The notes beneath the pieces are model-generated. The model was not told the origin of the DNA. It saw only the letters and a program-made list of their open reading frames with translations, and searched no databases. This document shows, piece by piece, positions 47,075 through 56,923 of a stretch of DNA of 64,000 nt. The first letter of the stretch is position 1, and every line of letters starts with the position of its first letter. The stretch comes from Vibrio ponticus (GTDB taxonomy: Bacteria; Pseudomonadota; Gammaproteobacteria; Enterobacterales; Vibrionaceae). Both the position numbers and the translations under genes were made by a program. The stretch lies in the NCBI RefSeq assembly GCF_009938225.1, contig NZ_AP019657.1, positions 2,480,001-2,544,000 of the forward strand, read 5' to 3'.

Positions 47075-47133
47075 AAAGTTTCTCCGATTTTTTATGTTTC
47101 CAAAGGGCAGCAAGCAAAGGCCCTAAATTTTAT

Positions 47134-47895
47134 TTACGCAAGAATGACTCTTACGCCCTGTGATTCAATTTGTTGCTGGTATTCTGGGGAGAGATCTTGG
47201 TTGGTAATCAAGACATCGATCACATCCCAGCTCAGTTCTAAGTTAGGGATCTTACGCGCCACTTTTTCCGACTCGACCATGACGATCACTTCGCGTGATA
47301 CTTCCGCCATTACCTTACTTAGCCCTACAAGTTCATTAAAAGTGGTTGTGCCACGCTCTAGGTCAACGCCGTCAGCACCGATAAATAACTGATCGAAGTC
47401 ATACGATCGTAGTACACTTTCAGCGACCTGACCTTGGAAGGACTCTGAATGCGCATCCCAAGTGCCGCCTGTCATCAGCAAATGAGGTTCACTTTCCAAT
47501 TCATTAAGCGCATTGGCGACACTTAAAGAGTTGGTCATCACCACTAAGCCACGCTTACCATTTAACTGCTGGATCAATGCAGCGGTCGTGCTGCCACTGT
47601 CGATAACAATCCGGTTGTGATCGCGAATTAACCCAGCGGCGGCAATTGCCAACTCAATCTTACGAACCGAAACTTTTCCATCCAATTCTTCGCTGACAAC
47701 TTCCGAAGGGAGCGCAATTGCACCACCATAACGGCGCAATAATTGACCGTTTTTCTCTAGTGAAGCGAGATCCTTTCTAATGGTGACTTCTGAGGTTTCA
47801 AATTTGATCGAAAGCTCTTCTACACTGACCTCACCTTTAGTGTTCACTAAGGCAGAAATGGCGTGTCTTCTTAGTTGTGTGTTTCGTTTTGACAT
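47134..47895 (-). CDS. DeoR-family transcriptional regulator next to glmS
   Basis: The 253-residue protein has an N-terminal HTH (RRHAISALVNTKGEVSVEELSIKFETSEVTIRKDLASLEKNGQLLRRYGGA). A DeoR-type sugar-phosphate-sensing domain follows (VIDSGSTTAALIQQL, TGGTWDAHSESFQGQVAE, IGADGVDLERGTTTFNE). The start at MSKRNTQLRRH is preferred over 47940. It lies 59 bases upstream of glmS in the same direction, so amino-sugar phosphate sensing is likely (inference). Matching inverted TTTCG words flank its promoter. Confidence 0.87.
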   Translation of the reverse strand: MSKRNTQLRRHAISALVNTKGEVSVEELSIKFETSEVTIRKDLASLEKNGQLLRRYGGAIALPSEVVSEELDGKVSVRKIELAIAAAGLIRDHNRIVIDSGSTTAALIQQLNGKRGLVVMTNSLSVANALNELESEPHLLMTGGTWDAHSESFQGQVAESVLRSYDFDQLFIGADGVDLERGTTTFNELVGLSKVMAEVSREVIVMVESEKVARKIPNLELSWDVIDVLITNQDLSPEYQQQIESQGVRVILA

Positions 47896-47910
47896 TATCA
47901 GTCTGATTTT

Positions 47911-47950
47911 AAGTTTCGTTTCGTAATTTATTATAATCACTTCGAAACTT
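47911..47950 (-). promoter_or_regulatory. Promoter and candidate operator of the DeoR-type gene
   Basis: On the - strand a consensus TATAAT (47930-47935) is flanked by AAGTTTCG and CGAAACTT arms (47943-47950 and 47911-47918), with an extra TTTCG repeat. DeoR-family proteins often bind TTTCG-type repeats, so autoregulation is plausible. The rest of 47896-48361 holds the pykF leader. Confidence 0.5.
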
Positions 47951-48279
47951 ATTCGTCCATTTATTTTGAAGCAAAAAATTAATATTTAGAGAGAAAACCT
48001 TGTCCTAAGACAATTCTTAAGCAGTGATATTGATTTGATTCGGTGGTAGAATTCGCAACCGAAAAGAAAAAAAATTACAGAATTCGGCAATTTTTTTGCA
48101 ATCAAAGGTGGGTAAAGTGGTGAAAATCGCAAAAAAACCCGCTTTTATGAAGTCAGAATGGTCATAAAATGACTAAATTCGATAAAAGACTTTCAAAACT
48201 GGAGCAAACACAGAAGGCGTAACTACACTGATTACTTACAGGCACAAAATGTAATGATCAGCATTTGCTTCAGAGGCGA

Positions 48280-48306
48280 AAGTGTCCAGAAAACTGCCTG
48301 ACACTT
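48280..48306 (+). other. Hairpin in the pykF upstream region
   Basis: AAGTGTC / GACACTT inverted repeat with a ~13-base loop, about 55 bases before the pykF start. Could be a leader stem or an operator. No clear promoter was identified in the AT-rich 47951-48361 stretch. Confidence 0.4.
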
Positions 48307-48361
48307 TCACAAGACTAGGTTTGAAATTGTAACTATATTTATTTACCGGAGAGTATCTTCC

Positions 48362-49774
48362 ATGAAAAAGACCAAAATCGTATGTACGATTGGCCCTAAA
48401 ACTGAATCAGTAGAGAAGCTAACTGAACTTGTAAACGCTGGCATGAACGTAATGCGTCTAAACTTCTCTCACGGTGACTACGCAGAACACGGCACTCGTA
48501 TCGATAACTTCCGTAAAGTAATGGAAGTAACTGGTAAGCAACTGGCTATCCTTCTAGATACTAAAGGTCCAGAAATCCGTACTATCAAACTAGAAGGCGG
48601 CAACGACGTTGATCTAGTAGCTGGTCAAGAATTCACTTTCACAACTGATACTTCAGTTGTAGGTAACAAAGAAACTGTAGCAGTAACTTACGCAGGTTTC
48701 GCACAAGACCTTTCTGCAGGTAACACTATCCTAGTAGACGACGGTCTAATCGAGATGGAAGTTATCTCTACTACTGACACTGAAGTTAAGTGTAAAGTTC
48801 TTAACAACGGCGCACTAGGCGAAAACAAAGGTGTTAACCTTCCTGGCGTTTCTGTTCAACTTCCAGCTCTATCTGAAAAAGATAAGAACGACCTTAAATT
48901 CGGTTGTGAGCAAGGCGTTGACTTCGTTGCTGCATCTTTCATCCGTAAAGCATCTGACGTTAAAGAGATCCGTGAAATCCTAACGGCAAACGGCGGCGCA
49001 GACATCCAAATCATCTCTAAGATCGAAAACCAAGAAGGTGTTGATAACTTCGACGAGATCCTAGAACTTTCTGACGGTATCATGGTTGCTCGTGGTGACC
49101 TAGGTGTTGAAATCCCAGCTGAAGAAGTAATCTTCGCTCAGAAGATGATGATCGAAAAATGTAACCGTGCACGTAAAGTAGTTATCACTGCTACTCAAAT
49201 GCTAGATTCTATGATCAACAACCCACGCCCAACTCGTGCAGAAGCGGGTGACGTTGCGAACGCAATCATGGACGGTACTGACGCAGTAATGCTTTCTGGT
49301 GAAACTGCTAAAGGTAAATACCCAGTTGAAGCGGTATCTATCATGGCTCAAATCGCGAACCGTACTGACTCTGCTCTAAAAGCTGAGCTAGGTTCTCGTC
49401 TAGACAGCCCACGTCTACGCATCACTGAAGCAGTATGTAAAGGCGCTGTAGACACTGCTGAGAAACTAGCTGCTCCACTAATCATCGTTGCAACTGAAGG
49501 CGGCAAATCTGCTCGTTCAGTACGTAAGTACTTCCCAACAGCAAGCATCGTTGCACTAACAACTAACCCTAAGACTGCTGCACAGCTAGTTCTAACTAAA
49601 GGTGTTCGTCCAGTTCTTGTTGACTCAATCGACAGCACTGATGATTTCTACAAAAACGGTAAAGAGTACGCTCTAACTTCTGGTTTTGGTAAGAAAGGCG
49701 ACATCGTAGTAATGGTTTCTGGTGCTCTAGTAGCTTCTGGTACAACTAACACTGCATCTGTACACGTTTTATAA
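48362..49774 (+). CDS. pykF: Pyruvate kinase (type I)
   Basis: PykF converts phosphoenolpyruvate and ADP to pyruvate and ATP. The 470-residue enzyme starts [20 protein letters not shown] and has [16 protein letters not shown]. The active-site segment is [46 protein letters not shown] follows. Length and sequence fit the fructose-1,6-bisphosphate-activated E. coli PykF type. Codon use is strongly biased (high expression). CGGAGAG serves as the ribosome binding site. Confidence 0.97.
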   Translation: MKKTKIVCTIGPKTESVEKLTELVNAGMNVMRLNFSHGDYAEHGTRIDNFRKVMEVTGKQLAILLDTKGPEIRTIKLEGGNDVDLVAGQEFTFTTDTSVVGNKETVAVTYAGFAQDLSAGNTILVDDGLIEMEVISTTDTEVKCKVLNNGALGENKGVNLPGVSVQLPALSEKDKNDLKFGCEQGVDFVAASFIRKASDVKEIREILTANGGADIQIISKIENQEGVDNFDEILELSDGIMVARGDLGVEIPAEEVIFAQKMMIEKCNRARKVVITATQMLDSMINNPRPTRAEAGDVANAIMDGTDAVMLSGETAKGKYPVEAVSIMAQIANRTDSALKAELGSRLDSPRLRITEAVCKGAVDTAEKLAAPLIIVATEGGKSARSVRKYFPTASIVALTTNPKTAAQLVLTKGVRPVLVDSIDSTDDFYKNGKEYALTSGFGKKGDIVVMVSGALVASGTTNTASVHVL

Positions 49775-49801
49775 TTTTAAAATGTACAGCTACAAATAAA
49801 C

Positions 49802-49829
49802 AAAAAGGGGGCTATGCCCCCTTTTTTTA
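49802..49829 (+). terminator. Terminator of pykF
   Basis: Stem AAAAAGGGGGC / GCCCCCTTTTT with a TAT loop and a T7 tail. Confidence 0.95.
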
Positions 49830-49943
49830 TATACCTGCTTGCCACCCTATTCACCTCGCTGTATATTCGCGCGAAAGTACTCCGTACCGTTAAATCAGAT
49901 TCAAGGTTGAAGTAGCTCTGATTGCTATAGCGAGGATTGTATA

Positions 49944-50603
49944 GTGCCAAGTCCAACATTAACTGATAAAGTCGCTAAGATGATTCGTCACGACATCTTA
50001 GTCGGAAATTTTGCTCCAAGTGAAAAGCTTGTTGTCGCTGATCTCAAGACCCGATATGACGTAGGTGCATCGCCGATACGCGAAGCACTGGTTCAGCTTT
50101 CTTGGTCTAAATTTGTGGTAGTTGAGCCACAAAAAGGCTGCTGGGTCGCCCCTATCTCAGCCAGCGAACTCACTGATCTACATGACAGTTTACGTGTCGT
50201 TTCCCCTGTTTTACTCAAACAAGCCATTACTTATGGGGATGAAAGCTGGGAGCTAGAATTGCTTACGGCTTACCATAAGCTATCACGTATGAAGACCATG
50301 CAAGATGAATATGAATGGTTAGAGTGGCAAGATCGCTTATTCCATTTCCATCACTGCCTACTGAATGCGGCAAGCTCAAAGATCATGCTTTCTTTCTTTA
50401 CTGAGCTGTTGACTCAACTGCAGCGTTATCAATTCCATGCGATTAATAACGGCTTGAATATCTGCAATCTTAATGTGGATGAATATGAGTCGATCGTTAA
50501 ATGCGTACTGGCTAAAGACACTGATAATGCAGTACAAAAATACGAGCAGTACGTATCGAGCATGGTTCTGCAACTGGACCAAGCGGTTAGCCCAGCTGCA
50601 TAA
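49944..50603 (+). CDS. GntR-family (FadR/FCD-type) transcriptional regulator
   Basis: The 219-residue protein starts at GTG 49944 with GCGAGGA upstream. The N-terminal winged HTH is VAKMIRHDILVGNFAPSEKL...GASPIREALVQLSWSKFVVVEPQKGCWV. The C-terminal ligand domain is helical (FCD-like; LHDSLRVVSPVLLKQAI, QDRLFHFHHCLLNAASSKIM). Ligand and targets are not visible; neither flanking gene is an obvious catabolic partner. Confidence 0.83.
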   Translation: MPSPTLTDKVAKMIRHDILVGNFAPSEKLVVADLKTRYDVGASPIREALVQLSWSKFVVVEPQKGCWVAPISASELTDLHDSLRVVSPVLLKQAITYGDESWELELLTAYHKLSRMKTMQDEYEWLEWQDRLFHFHHCLLNAASSKIMLSFFTELLTQLQRYQFHAINNGLNICNLNVDEYESIVKCVLAKDTDNAVQKYEQYVSSMVLQLDQAVSPAA

Positions 50604-50628
50604 ACATCATTACTTTTCGGCTTGAGGA

Positions 50629-51324
50629 TCACTCCTCAAGTCGATATACCACATCCACACGATCGCGAATCACAATGGTTGAATCCTGATAGCCATTCGA
50701 TTCTGACTTCATATCCATACTCATTGCACGCATTAATACAGGTCGTGTGCTCGGCGAGTTGTAATTAATCTGCCACACCTTACCTAAATCTTGTTCAAAG
50801 CCTTTCGCCAATGACTGCGCTTTCGCTTTGGCATCATTGATGGCTGCCATGCGCGCCTGTTGCTGATACTTGGCTTCATCTTTTACTTTCAGCGTAATGT
50901 TATCAACTTGGTTGATGCCTGAACTTAATGCAATATCAAGGTAACGATTAAGGTTTTCTAATTCGTCTACGGTTACCGTAATTGTGCGGCTCGCGCGATA
51001 ACCGACTAACTCAGCCTGCCCTTTTTTCGGGTAGTGGTATTGAGGCGAGATGTAAAGGTTAGTGCTAGCAATGTCATCAGCTGTCACCCCTTGCTTTTTC
51101 AGTTGAGCTAGAAAAGCGGCCACCGCTTTATCAACGCCCTGCTTAGCTTGTTCGGCAGTCATTGTGGTTTCAACCACTTGTACCGAAAACTCCGCCATAT
51201 CTGGCTTAGCAACCACTTCACCGTACCCAGAAGTCGACAAATGTGGAAAGCTCAACTCATTTGCCATTGCGCCAAAACTTAAACTGGTTGAAAGTGCAAT
51301 CACAGCCAAAGATAACTTATTCAT
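50629..51324 (-). CDS. SIMPL-domain (DUF541) periplasmic protein, YggE-like
   Basis: The 231-residue exported protein has the signal peptide MNKLSLAVIALSTSLSFGAMA / NELSF. The SIMPL domain includes TSGYGEVVAKPDMAEFSVQV, TNLYISPQYHYPKKGQAELVGYRASRTITV and AINDAKAKAQSLAKGF. E. coli YggE is reported to lower oxidative stress; the molecular role is unsettled. An AAGGTGATTGAG site precedes the ATG; the 51375 extension is rejected. As in E. coli it sits next to argP/argO. Confidence 0.88.
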   Translation of the reverse strand: MNKLSLAVIALSTSLSFGAMANELSFPHLSTSGYGEVVAKPDMAEFSVQVVETTMTAEQAKQGVDKAVAAFLAQLKKQGVTADDIASTNLYISPQYHYPKKGQAELVGYRASRTITVTVDELENLNRYLDIALSSGINQVDNITLKVKDEAKYQQQARMAAINDAKAKAQSLAKGFEQDLGKVWQINYNSPSTRPVLMRAMSMDMKSESNGYQDSTIVIRDRVDVVYRLEE

Positions 51325-51421
51325 CTCAATCACCTTATTCATATAGTTGACCAATACATAATAAGTAAATATCACTCGTTAACCAGTCAACTACGATGAA
51401 AATGACACAAAACTAACTGTG

Positions 51422-52318
51422 TCAACTTGGCAATATTTCGCGTGAATGAGTGATGATCGCATCAGAGATCGCTTTGAGTAGACCGGTTTCCAGCTGCCAG
51501 TGATGCCAATAAATCCGCTGAGAAAGAAAGAAACCTGGGGTGATATCCACCAGCGCCCCCGTTGCCAACTCATCTTCAATCTGTAATTTAGGGATCAGGC
51601 AATAAGCCACACCAGACAACGCCAATTTGACAAACGCCTCTGAACTGCGCACGGTGTGCTTGAGAATACTGCCTTTCGGCAAGTTAAAGTGCTGATGCAA
51701 GAAACGGTCATTCATATCATCATGGTGATCAAACGCCAGTGTCGGCGCTTTGAGCAGCGATTCTCGATTCACGCCAGCAGCAAAATAGTGTTGATAAAAT
51801 TCCGGGCTGGCGACACACAGATAATCGACTCGACCAAGGTAGTCCGCATCACAGCCAGGGATCGACTGCGACTCTAAACTAATCGCACCTGCTACTTCAC
51901 CACCCTTGAGTTTTTCTAACGTGCGTCCTTCATCATCGACCACTAAATTTAGTGCCACGCGTTCTCGTTTTAAAAGCAGTGTCAGTGCCGGAAGCAGCCA
52001 AGTCGCCAAACTATCCGCATTGGTGGCTATAGACAATTCTAAAGGGGTAAAAGTGGCATCATTGTGCAACTCAGGAACCAATTCGCTTTCAAGTAAGCGC
52101 ACTCGACGATAAAGACCTAATAGCTTTTTTCCGACGGGAGTTGGACGCGGTGGTTGCTCACGAATTAAGGCTGGCTGTGCGAGAAATTTCTCCAACTGTT
52201 TTATCCGCTGAGAAACGGCAGATTGTGAAATAAACAACTGCTCTGCCGCATGTTCAAAGCTGCCAAATTGCACTATTGCATCCAGTGCTTCTATCCATTT
52301 GTAATCTAAACCGCGCAT
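51422..52318 (-). CDS. argP: LysR-family regulator ArgP (IciA)
   Basis: ArgP activates argO when arginine is present and responds to lysine. The 298-residue protein starts [28 protein letters not shown] with an excellent AAGGAAAGGC site. The LysR HTH is [33 protein letters not shown]; the effector domain follows. It is divergent from argO across 121 bases, exactly the E. coli argP-argO relationship. Confidence 0.94.
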   Translation of the reverse strand: MRGLDYKWIEALDAIVQFGSFEHAAEQLFISQSAVSQRIKQLEKFLAQPALIREQPPRPTPVGKKLLGLYRRVRLLESELVPELHNDATFTPLELSIATNADSLATWLLPALTLLLKRERVALNLVVDDEGRTLEKLKGGEVAGAISLESQSIPGCDADYLGRVDYLCVASPEFYQHYFAAGVNRESLLKAPTLAFDHHDDMNDRFLHQHFNLPKGSILKHTVRSSEAFVKLALSGVAYCLIPKLQIEDELATGALVDITPGFFLSQRIYWHHWQLETGLLKAISDAIITHSREILPS

Positions 52319-52439
52319 GCCTTTCCTTGTTGTTAACCTTATAAGCAAAACTTATATTACATTAAAATCATTAAATATACTTATTTTACTATTGCCGTTA
52401 TCTTCGCTGCAGATTTGATGTCACTTTGGAGAGAAAACA
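52319..52439. promoter_or_regulatory. argP-argO divergent control region
   Basis: The sequence TTATAAGCAAAACTTATATTAC (about 52340-52361) contains an AT-rich dyad (TATAAG...CTTATA) of the LysR T-N11-A kind. It is suited to ArgP binding between the two genes. Placement is inferred from the context. Confidence 0.45.
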
Positions 52440-53069
52440 GTGAATTTTTGGGTGTTATTACAAGGGTTTGGACTTGGCGCAACGATGATTATTCCCATCG
52501 GTGCTCAGAATGCGTATGTACTTAACCAAGGCATCAAACGCCAGCATCATCTCACCACCGCGATTACCTGTAGCATTCTAGATACGATTTTTATTTCTCT
52601 CGGCATCTTTGGTGGTGGCGCGCTATTGTCACAAAACGAATTGCTGCTCAATTTAGTAACACTCGGCGGTATTGCGTTTCTTTCGATCTATGGCGCTTTA
52701 GCGCTTAAAAGTGCTTTTCGCGATCCTGCGAAACAAGAGCAAGCCCAACATGTATTGGCGCGCGGTCGCCGCACCGTGATCTTAGGTGCAATGGCAGTAA
52801 CCATTCTTAACCCGCATCTTTACTTAGATACGGTGGTGATTCTTGGCTCAATTGGCGGGCAATTTGAAGGGCAAGATAGAATCTCATTTGCGATTGGAAC
52901 CATCATGGCATCCTTTGCTTGGTTCTATACTTTGTCAATTGGCGCCGCAAAATTAGGACCAACGTTGTCCAAACCAAAAGTGAAAAAAGGCATCGATATT
53001 TTGGTCGCAACCATGATGTTTACGATAGCGACAGTGCTTGCCAATGAGTTAATCAGTAAGTATTACTAA
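52440..53069 (+). CDS. argO: Arginine exporter ArgO (LysE family)
   Basis: ArgO is a 209-residue inner-membrane exporter with about six hydrophobic segments. LysE signatures are seen: GLGATMIIPIGAQNAYVLNQGIKRQH near the N-terminus and MAVTILNPHLYLDTVVILGSIG in the middle. It exports arginine and possibly canavanine or lysine. The start is GTG 52440 after GGAGAGAAAACA. It is under ArgP control in relatives and has its own terminator at 53105-53138. Confidence 0.93.
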   Translation: MNFWVLLQGFGLGATMIIPIGAQNAYVLNQGIKRQHHLTTAITCSILDTIFISLGIFGGGALLSQNELLLNLVTLGGIAFLSIYGALALKSAFRDPAKQEQAQHVLARGRRTVILGAMAVTILNPHLYLDTVVILGSIGGQFEGQDRISFAIGTIMASFAWFYTLSIGAAKLGPTLSKPKVKKGIDILVATMMFTIATVLANELISKYY

Positions 53070-53104
53070 TCGAGCACTCATTACCCCACATAGAAATGCA
53101 CACA

Positions 53105-53138
53105 TAAAAAAGCGAGACCGATTAGAGCCTCGCTTTTT
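53105..53138. terminator. Terminator between argO and mscS
   Basis: Stem AAAAAGCGAG / CTCGCTTTTT with a 14-base loop and A/T tracts on both sides. It can serve both converging genes. Confidence 0.85.
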
Positions 53139-53171
53139 GTTTATTGAGTTCGCGTTATTTCAGGGAAATAA

Positions 53172-54038
53172 TTACGCTTCCACCTTGTTGAGGTGAACAT
53201 CCATTTGCGGAAATGGGATCTCGATGCCGTTCGCATCTAACGCCTCTTTGATTGCTTGGTTTGAATCAAAGTACACGTCCCAGTAATCAACTGTCTTACA
53301 CCATGGGCGAACCACGAAGTTTACTGATGAATCTGCTAGGGCTACTACACCGATTGTGATGTCGTGATCTTTCAGGATACGCTCATCTTTCTCTAGCGCT
53401 TCTTGAATCACTTTCTTAGTCAGTTTTAGATCTGAGCTGTAAGAAACACCAATGGTTAGGTCTACGCGACGCGTATCGTGGCGTGAGTAGTTAGTAATTG
53501 GTGAGCCAATAACCCCTGAGTTAGGCACAACAACCATTTTGTTATCTGGTGTTTTCAGTACTGTTTGGAAAATTTGAATCGCTTCAACACTACCCGCTAC
53601 GCCACCAACTTCAACATAGTCACCTGATTTGAATGGACGGAAACCTACAATCAGAACGCCCGCTGCAAAGTTAGATAGTGAACCTTGTAGAGCAAGACCA
53701 ATCGCTAGACCTGCCGCACCGATTACCGCTACCACAGAAGCAGTTTGAACACCGATTCGGCTTAGTGCTGCAATTAGAACAATCACAAATAGCGTGTAAC
53801 GCACGATGCCATGGATAAACTCAACAACGGCTTTATCCATCTTCTTCTTATCAAGCATCTTCGCCACACTGTTCGCAACAGTTTTCGCGATGATGTTACC
53901 GATAAATAGAATCAGTACTGCAGAGATAATGTTCACACCGTACTGGATCAGTAGGTCTGAATTATCATTCAACCAAGTTTGAGCTTGAGAAAGGCCATCT
54001 ACCAATGGAGCTTCGATCCCCGTTGACTCACCTGCCAT
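53172..54038 (-). CDS. mscS: Small-conductance mechanosensitive channel MscS
   Basis: The 288-residue inner-membrane protein has three N-terminal helices. The pore-lining TM3 is SVVAVIGAAGLAIGLALQGSLSNFAAGVLIV, with the Ala/Gly packing pattern of MscS. The cytoplasmic beta domain (SGDYVEVGGVAGSVEAIQIFQTVLKTPDNKMVVVPN) follows. It releases osmolytes on hypo-osmotic shock. Position next to fba and argO is as in E. coli (yggB). Confidence 0.95.
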   Translation of the reverse strand: MAGESTGIEAPLVDGLSQAQTWLNDNSDLLIQYGVNIISAVLILFIGNIIAKTVANSVAKMLDKKKMDKAVVEFIHGIVRYTLFVIVLIAALSRIGVQTASVVAVIGAAGLAIGLALQGSLSNFAAGVLIVGFRPFKSGDYVEVGGVAGSVEAIQIFQTVLKTPDNKMVVVPNSGVIGSPITNYSRHDTRRVDLTIGVSYSSDLKLTKKVIQEALEKDERILKDHDITIGVVALADSSVNFVVRPWCKTVDYWDVYFDSNQAIKEALDANGIEIPFPQMDVHLNKVEA

Positions 54039-54376
54039 ATAATTTTCCTCTTAAAATACGCAGCGAAACTCGCTACGTGCTGTTTTAAATAACGACAATA
54101 TCCTTATCCACTTACTGAACGAATGTCAGTTTGCCGGCAAGATAGCTCAGAATGTTATTTTAGAAAAGTAAAGATTATGCAAAGACAATCTAAAACAACG
54201 GCTTACTTACCAATAGTGATACAGGCTCGTTAAAGCCTAATCATTCATGTAACAATTCGCCACATTTTTTTTGTGAAACGCGTCACTGTCTTAATTTATA
54301 TACTGAATTATCAATGTATTGATATAAAAAAACCCGCTCAATGAGCGGGTTTATAAAACTCGAATTCAATTCAGAA
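54039..54376. other. mscS-fba intergenic region
   Basis: About 340 bases. It contains the mscS upstream region (no clear promoter picked) and the fba terminator at 54326-54353. No additional gene is seen. Confidence 0.5.
54326..54353 (-). terminator. Terminator of fba
   Basis: Stem AAACCCGCTC / GAGCGGGTTT with an AAT loop. On the - strand it is followed by a T-run. It lies about 24 bases past the fba stop. Confidence 0.92.
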
Positions 54377-55453
54377 TTATAGTACGTCGATTGCGTTTAG
54401 GTCAGCGAAAGCTTTCTCTAGACGTGCAACCATTGACGCTTGGCCAGAACGTAGCCATACGCGTGGGTCGTAGTACTTCTTGTTAGGCGCAGATTCGCCA
54501 GTTGGGTTACCGATTTGGCCTTGTAGGTAATCACGGTTTTCAGCTTCGTAAGTACGGATACCGTCCCAAGTTGCCCACTGTGTATCAGTATCGATGTTCA
54601 TTTTGATAACACCGTAAGAGATAGACTCTTTGATTTCTGCTTCAGTTGAACCAGAACCACCGTGGAATACGAAGTTTAGCGCGTTTGGTGCAATACCAAA
54701 TTTCTCTGCACAGTATGCTTGAGAATCACGTAGGATAGTTGGAGTCAGTACAACGTTACCAGCTTGGTAAACACCGTGTACGTTACCGAAAGATGCTGCG
54801 ATAGTGAAACGGTGGCTGATTAGGCTTAGTTTCTCGTATGCGTATGCAACGTCTTCTGGAGAAGTGTATAGCTCAGACTGATCCATATCAGTGTTGTCTA
54901 CGCCATCTTCTTCACCACCAGTACAACCTAGTTCGAATTCTAGAGTCATACCCATCTTTTCCATGCGCTCTAGGTACTTAGCACAGATTTCGATGTTTTC
55001 TTCTAGAGACTCTTCAGAAAGGTCGATCATGTGAGAAGAGAATAGTGGCTTACCAGTTTGAGCGAAGAACTCTTCACCCGCGTCTAGTAGACCGTCGATC
55101 CAAGGAAGTAGTTTCTTCGCAGCGTGGTCAGTGTGAAGAATTACAGGAACACCGTAAGATTCAGCTACAGCGTGTACGTATTTAGCACCAGCTACAGCGC
55201 CAAGAATTTGAGCTTCTTGACCTTCTAGTTTTAGACCTTTACCACAGAAGAAACCAGCACCGCCGTTAGAGAACTGAACAACAACAGGAGCTTTAACTTT
55301 CGCTGCAGCTTCTAGTACGCCGTTGATTGAGTCAGTGTTAACTACGTTAACTGCTGGAAGTGCAAAGTTGTTCTCTTTAGCAACTTCAAATACTTTCTGA
55401 ACGTCATCACCAGAGATAACACCTGGTTTTACGAAATCGAAGATCTTAGACAT
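54377..55453 (-). CDS. fbaA: Class II fructose-bisphosphate aldolase
   Basis: This zinc-dependent aldolase cleaves fructose-1,6-bisphosphate in glycolysis and joins trioses in gluconeogenesis. The 358-residue protein starts MSKIFDFVKPGVISGDDVQKVF. Zn/substrate motifs are VILHTDHAAKKLLPW, LEFELGCTGGEEDG and NFVFHGGSGSTEAEI. Codon bias indicates high expression. It is downstream of pgk but with a 156-base gap that holds a PurR-like box, so an own promoter is likely. Confidence 0.98.
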   Translation of the reverse strand: MSKIFDFVKPGVISGDDVQKVFEVAKENNFALPAVNVVNTDSINGVLEAAAKVKAPVVVQFSNGGAGFFCGKGLKLEGQEAQILGAVAGAKYVHAVAESYGVPVILHTDHAAKKLLPWIDGLLDAGEEFFAQTGKPLFSSHMIDLSEESLEENIEICAKYLERMEKMGMTLEFELGCTGGEEDGVDNTDMDQSELYTSPEDVAYAYEKLSLISHRFTIAASFGNVHGVYQAGNVVLTPTILRDSQAYCAEKFGIAPNALNFVFHGGSGSTEAEIKESISYGVIKMNIDTDTQWATWDGIRTYEAENRDYLQGQIGNPTGESAPNKKYYDPRVWLRSGQASMVARLEKAFADLNAIDVL

Positions 55454-55510
55454 GGGATGTAGTCCTATTTATCTGTCGTTTTAAAAATTAAAACTTACTA
55501 ATTTAAAATT

Positions 55511-55526
55511 TTGCAAACGTTTGCTC
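55511..55526. promoter_or_regulatory. PurR-like palindrome upstream of fba
   Basis: Perfect palindromic core GCAAACGTTTGC (55513-55524), about 60 bases before the fba start codon. It shares its core with sites before tkt (two copies) and the purine permease. Confidence 0.5.
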
Positions 55527-55575
55527 ACAACTCAAGCTATTCTATCAGAGAATATTGTGACATGCAGCAAACAAC

Positions 55576-55602
55576 AGAGCGGGAGATTACTCCCCCGCTC
55601 TT
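55576..55602. other. Hairpin after pgk
   Basis: AGAGCGGG / CCCGCTCT stem eight bases past the pgk stop. It has no T-run on the - strand, so it is more likely an mRNA-processing or stabilising hairpin than a strong terminator. Confidence 0.5.
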
Positions 55603-55609
55603 TTAATTC

Positions 55610-56770
55610 TTACTTTGCGCGTGCTTCTAGCATTTCAACTGCTGGAAGAACTTTACCTTCAACGAATTCAAGGAAAGCGCCGCCGCCAGTAGAGATGTAT
55701 GAAACGTCAGCTTTGATACCAAATTGGTCGATAGCTGCTAGCGTGTCACCACCACCTGCTACAGAGAATGCTGCAGACTTAGCGATTGCTTCAGAGATAC
55801 CTTTCGTACCTGCTTCGAAGTTCTTGAATTCGAATACGCCTACAGGACCATTCCATAGGATAGTTTTCGCGTTTGCGATGATTTCAGCTAGAGCTGCAGT
55901 TGAATCTGGACCTAGGTCGAAGATCATGTCGTCATCTTGAACGTCAGCAACGTTTTTGATTTCAGCTTCTGCGTTTTCATCGAATGCTTTTGCACAAGCA
56001 ACGTCAGTTGCAACTGGAATTGCACACTCTTTCATTAGTTTTTGTGCAGTTTCAACTAGGTCTGCTTCGTATAGAGACTTACCTACGTTGTGACCTTCAG
56101 CTGCGATGAATGTGTTCGCGATACCACCACCAACAACAAGTTGGTCAGCGATTTTAGATAGCGACTCAAGAACAGTCAGTTTAGTAGAAACTTTTGAACC
56201 ACCAACGATAGCAACTAGTGGACGCTCTGGGTTGCTCATTGCTTTACCTAGTGCTTCTAGTTCAGCAGCTAGTAGAGGACCTGCACACGCTACGTCAGCA
56301 AACATACCCACGCCGTGAGTTGAAGCTTGTGCACGGTGAGCTGTACCGAATGCATCCATTACGAATACATCACATAGTGATGCGTATTTCTTAGATAGCT
56401 CTTCTTCGTTCTTCTTCTCGCCTTTGTTGAAGCGAACGTTTTCAAGAACCACTAGTTCACCAGCGTTTAGCTCTAGACCGTCTAGGTAGTCTTTCGCTAG
56501 TTTAACTTCGCAGTCTAGTGCGTCGTTTAGGTAGTTAACTACAGGTTGTAGAGAGAACTCTTCTGCGTATTCACCTTCAGTTGGACGACCTAGGTGAGAA
56601 GTAACCATCACTTTCGCGCCTGCTTCTAGGCATAGTTTGATAGTTGGAAGTGATGCGATGATACGTGCATCTGAAGTTACTTTACCGTCTTTTACTGGCA
56701 CGTTAAGGTCAGCACGGATGAATACACGTTTACCTGCTAGATCCAGGTCAGTCATCTTGATTACAGACAT
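55610..56770 (-). CDS. pgk: Phosphoglycerate kinase
   Basis: Pgk transfers phosphate between 1,3-bisphosphoglycerate and ADP. The 386-residue enzyme starts [26 protein letters not shown] (GAGGACAAATC upstream; the 56785 extension is rejected). It has [18 protein letters not shown], the hinge region and the nucleotide motif [15 protein letters not shown]...SVAGGGDT. It is the middle gene of the conserved epd-pgk-fba order. Confidence 0.98.
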   Translation of the reverse strand: MSVIKMTDLDLAGKRVFIRADLNVPVKDGKVTSDARIIASLPTIKLCLEAGAKVMVTSHLGRPTEGEYAEEFSLQPVVNYLNDALDCEVKLAKDYLDGLELNAGELVVLENVRFNKGEKKNEEELSKKYASLCDVFVMDAFGTAHRAQASTHGVGMFADVACAGPLLAAELEALGKAMSNPERPLVAIVGGSKVSTKLTVLESLSKIADQLVVGGGIANTFIAAEGHNVGKSLYEADLVETAQKLMKECAIPVATDVACAKAFDENAEAEIKNVADVQDDDMIFDLGPDSTAALAEIIANAKTILWNGPVGVFEFKNFEAGTKGISEAIAKSAAFSVAGGGDTLAAIDQFGIKADVSYISTGGGAFLEFVEGKVLPAVEMLEARAK

Positions 56771-56923
56771 GATTTGTCCTCTCAAATATTAAATAAAGTT
56801 TTTTGACAACTCGGCAACCCTGCCAAGCCTGTGAATTCTTTAATCTGGTTACGAATATGGAGATCTCTACAATTTATTTCAAGGGTAGAAATAAATTATT
56901 TCTCCATATCCGTTCAGGGCTCT

